Shown: one piece after another, positions 4,968-6,695 of the stretch
Numbering within the stretch: position 1 is the stretch's first letter
Layout of the letters: each line of letters starts with the position of its first letter
Assembly (NCBI GenBank): GCA_035707965.1
Contig: DASSTJ010000043.1
Coordinates: forward strand, 1-6,695
Reading direction: 5' to 3'
Length of the DNA: 6,695 nt
DNA from: DASSTJ01 sp035707965
Lineage (GTDB): Bacteria > Actinomycetota > Actinomycetes > Actinomycetales > Angustibacteraceae
The notes under the pieces: generated by a model
Databases searched by the model: none
Seen by the model: only the letters and a program-made list of their open reading frames with translations
Told to the model about the DNA's origin: nothing
Made by a program: the position numbers and the translations under genes

Positions 4968-5531
4968 CTAGGAGGTCACCCGGCCCAGATACCGACCGTC
5001 ACGGGTGTCGACCTTGATCTTCTCGCCGGTGGTGAGGAACAGCGGGACCTGAACGGTCGCGCCGGTCTCGAGCGTCGCGGGCTTGTTGCCACCAGTGGAG
5101 CGGTCGCCCTGCAGGCCCGGCTCGGTGTAGGTGATCGTGAGCTCGACGCTCGCCGGCAGCTCGACGTAGAGCGGGGTGCCTGCGTGCGTGGCGACCGTGG
5201 CGGTCATGTTCTCGAGCAGGTAGGGCGTGGCGTCGGTCACCACGTCGGCCGGCACCGGCAGCTGCTCGTAGGACGCGGTGTCCATGAAGACGTAGTTGTC
5301 GCCGTCCTGGTAGAGGTACTGCATCTCGCGCTTGTCGACGGTGGCCACGTCGACCTTCACGCCGGCGTTGAACGTCTTCTCGACGACCTGCCCCGTCAGC
5401 ACGTTCTTCAGCTTGGTGCGCACGAACGCGCCACCCTTGCCGGGCTTGACGTGCTGGAACTCCACGACGTTCCAGAGCACGCCGTCGAGGTCGAGCGTCA
5501 TGCCGTTCTTCAGGTCGTTGGTGGTCGCCAC
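4968..5531 (-). CDS. efp: Translation elongation factor P
   Basis: EF-P binds between the P and E sites of stalled ribosomes and speeds peptide bonds at polyproline. The 187 residues match the family norm and all three beta-barrel domains are present. Domain I (1-64) carries the tip loop HVKPGKGGAFVRTKL (27-41), with Lys32 at the position that is modified in many bacteria. Domain III has the EF-P signature KPATLETGATVQVPLFLTTG (about 149-168), followed by EKIKVDTRDGRYLGRV. The loop reads PGKGG where the Streptomyces and Mycobacterium proteins, as I recall them, read PGKGP. I see no lysine-modifying enzyme in the window. The start is GTG (MATTNDLKNG matches homologue N-termini) with GGGAG at 5541-5545, nine bases upstream. 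It lies 16 bases after pepQ and two bases before nusB, so co-transcription is likely. Confidence 0.97.
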   Translation of the reverse strand: MATTNDLKNGMTLDLDGVLWNVVEFQHVKPGKGGAFVRTKLKNVLTGQVVEKTFNAGVKVDVATVDKREMQYLYQDGDNYVFMDTASYEQLPVPADVVTDATPYLLENMTATVATHAGTPLYVELPASVELTITYTEPGLQGDRSTGGNKPATLETGATVQVPLFLTTGEKIKVDTRDGRYLGRVTS

Positions 5532-5547
5532 GCGCGTGCGCTCCCGC

Positions 5548-6618
5548 TCACAGGACCAGCAGGTCCTTGGTCGTCGTCGTCAGCAGCTCCGGCCCGTCCG
5601 CGCGGACCACGAGGGTGTCCTCGATGCGGCAACCGCCGCGCCCCGGGAGGTAGACCCCCGGCTCGACGGTGACGGGCACTGCCTCGTCGAGTGTAGCCGT
5701 GCTCGTGGACCCGATCATCGGCGCTTCGTGGATCTCCAGCCCGACCCCGTGGCCGAGCCCGTGCGGGTAGTTCGCGCCGTGACCGGCGGCCTCGATGACG
5801 GCGCGCGCGGCGGCGTCCACCGCCCGGGTCTCGGCCCCGACGGCGAGCGCCCGCCGGCCCTGCCGCTGCGCCTCCCGCACCAGGTCGTAGAGCTCCTGCT
5901 GCCACGCGGCCACCGGGCCGAGGGCGATGGTCCGGGTCATGTCGGAGTGGTAGCCGTCGACCCGGGCGCCGAAGTCGATCGTCACAAGATCGCCCGTCGC
6001 CAGCGGGCGGTCGGCGGCGCCGTGGTGCGGCATGGCGCCGTTGGGCCCGCTCGCGACGATCGTGTCGAACGCCGGCGCCTCGGCACCCAGGTCGCGCATC
6101 CGGTCCTCGAGGGCGCGGGCGACCTCGGCCTCGGTGACGCCGGGCCTGATCCGCGGCAGGCAGTCGGCCAGGGCCTGGTCGGCGACAGCGGCGGCACGCG
6201 CGAGCGTCGCCACCTCGTCCTCGTCCTTGTGCTGGCGGAGCGACTCCACGAGCTGCCCGCTGCGCCGCAGTTCGGTGCTGCTGTCGGCCAGCTGCTCGTG
6301 CAGGGCGTCGTACGCCGACACCGTGAGGTCGTGCTCCTCGAACCCGAGCCGGCCGGAGACGCCCTTGGCGAGGGCGCCGAGGACGTTGCGGTCGGTGCGC
6401 ACCGGCAGGTCGGGCGCCTGCTGCTGCGCCTGCTCCGCGTAACGGCCGTCGGTCGCCAGCACGGCGCGGCCGTCGGAGTGCAGCAGGAGAGCGCCGTTGG
6501 AGCCGGTGAACCCGGTGAGGTAGCGCACGTTGACCAGCCGGGTCACCAGCAGTGCATCGAGGTCGAGGGCGGCGACGGCGGTCGCCAGCCGGTGGCGACG
6601 GGACTCGGTGACGGGCAC
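5548..6618 (-). CDS. pepQ: M24-family Xaa-Pro peptidase (aminopeptidase P / prolidase type)
   Basis: A cytosolic metallopeptidase that cleaves bonds next to proline; whether it prefers dipeptides (prolidase) or longer peptides (aminopeptidase P) cannot be read from the sequence. It has 356 residues, normal for the compact bacterial type. The N-terminal creatinase-like domain covers about 8-130, with NVRYLTGFTGSNGALLL (30-46). The catalytic pita-bread domain covers about 135-350. All five expected dinuclear metal ligands are present: Asp215 (TIDFGA), Asp226 (HSDMTR), His290 (GLGHGVG), Glu319 (VEPGVYLPG) and Glu333 (RIEDT). His198 in PHHG is the usual catalytic histidine. The GTG start gives the homologue-like MPVTESRRHRL, though no strong Shine-Dalgarno is visible. 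The frame stays open to the right edge, so a longer form is not excluded, but it has no in-window start. The pepQ-efp-nusB order is shared, from memory, with Mycobacterium, from which I take the symbol. Confidence 0.93.
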   Translation of the reverse strand: MPVTESRRHRLATAVAALDLDALLVTRLVNVRYLTGFTGSNGALLLHSDGRAVLATDGRYAEQAQQQAPDLPVRTDRNVLGALAKGVSGRLGFEEHDLTVSAYDALHEQLADSSTELRRSGQLVESLRQHKDEDEVATLARAAAVADQALADCLPRIRPGVTEAEVARALEDRMRDLGAEAPAFDTIVASGPNGAMPHHGAADRPLATGDLVTIDFGARVDGYHSDMTRTIALGPVAAWQQELYDLVREAQRQGRRALAVGAETRAVDAAARAVIEAAGHGANYPHGLGHGVGLEIHEAPMIGSTSTATLDEAVPVTVEPGVYLPGRGGCRIEDTLVVRADGPELLTTTTKDLLVL

Positions 6619-6695
6619 CGGCCCATCTTGCCCGTTCTCATTGCCAGGACCAGCGTGCCGCAGGATGCTGCACAGAACCGTCCGAGGGGGACCCC
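6619..6695. other. Unassigned 77 bases upstream of the M24 peptidase gene
   Basis: I find no convincing promoter (no TANNNT with a partnered -35) or terminator here. A minus-strand frame from the right edge stops with TGA at 6638-6640 and could be the tail of an upstream gene, but 18 codons are too few to identify it. GGGGG-A-CCCC at 6686-6695 is a short GC dyad truncated by the window edge. Confidence 0.3.

Noticed and set aside
4944..5672. Plus-strand open frame of 242 codons opposite efp
   Set aside because: efp is unambiguous on the minus strand; the plus-strand translation is low-complexity and crosses two gene boundaries.
6638..6695. 3' end of an upstream gene such as an aro gene
   Set aside because: A frame ends with TGA at 6638-6640, but 18 codons give no recognisable sequence, and another minus-strand frame is open as well.

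Overview
This window is a stretch of core housekeeping chromosome from a high-GC Actinomycetia member. The organism call rests on three things: strong GC bias at third codon positions, frequent GTG starts (four of eight genes), and a BldD regulator closely resembling the Streptomyces protein as I remember it. The order pepQ-efp-nusB-bldD-pyrR-pyrB-pyrC-carA matches, from memory, the Streptomyces layout and parts of the Mycobacterium layout. Genus and order cannot be fixed from the sequence alone.

Layout. Positions 1-3731 (minus strand) hold a tightly packed pyrimidine operon, transcribed pyrR > pyrB > pyrC > carA and continuing past the left edge. Its three junctions are all 4-base ATGA overlaps. 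Positions 3732-4000 are the divergent control region between pyrR and bldD. On the pyr side it holds a PyrR-binding-loop RNA motif beside the pyrR ribosome-binding site. On the bldD side it holds a good -35/-10 pair overlapped by a match to the BldD operator. Positions 4001-4540 (plus strand) encode BldD. Positions 4555-6618 (minus strand) hold a second cluster, pepQ > efp > nusB, which converges on bldD with 14 bases between the stop codons. The last 77 bases, 6619-6695, hold no feature I can assign.

How the genes work together. CarA (with CarB, presumably just outside the window), PyrB and PyrC carry out the first three steps of de novo UMP synthesis. PyrR senses uridine nucleotides and probably represses translation by binding the leader, and the overlapping junctions would pass that repression along the operon. 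BldD is the c-di-GMP-responsive developmental repressor and probably controls its own promoter. EF-P and NusB serve translation and rRNA transcription, and the M24 peptidase handles proline-containing peptides.

I found no mobile element, CRISPR array, tRNA, rRNA or undescribed system. The points most worth checking are the PyrR leader switch (which also moves the pyrR start), the direct pyrC-carA junction, the BldD self-operator, and a PGKGG rather than PGKGP loop in EF-P.
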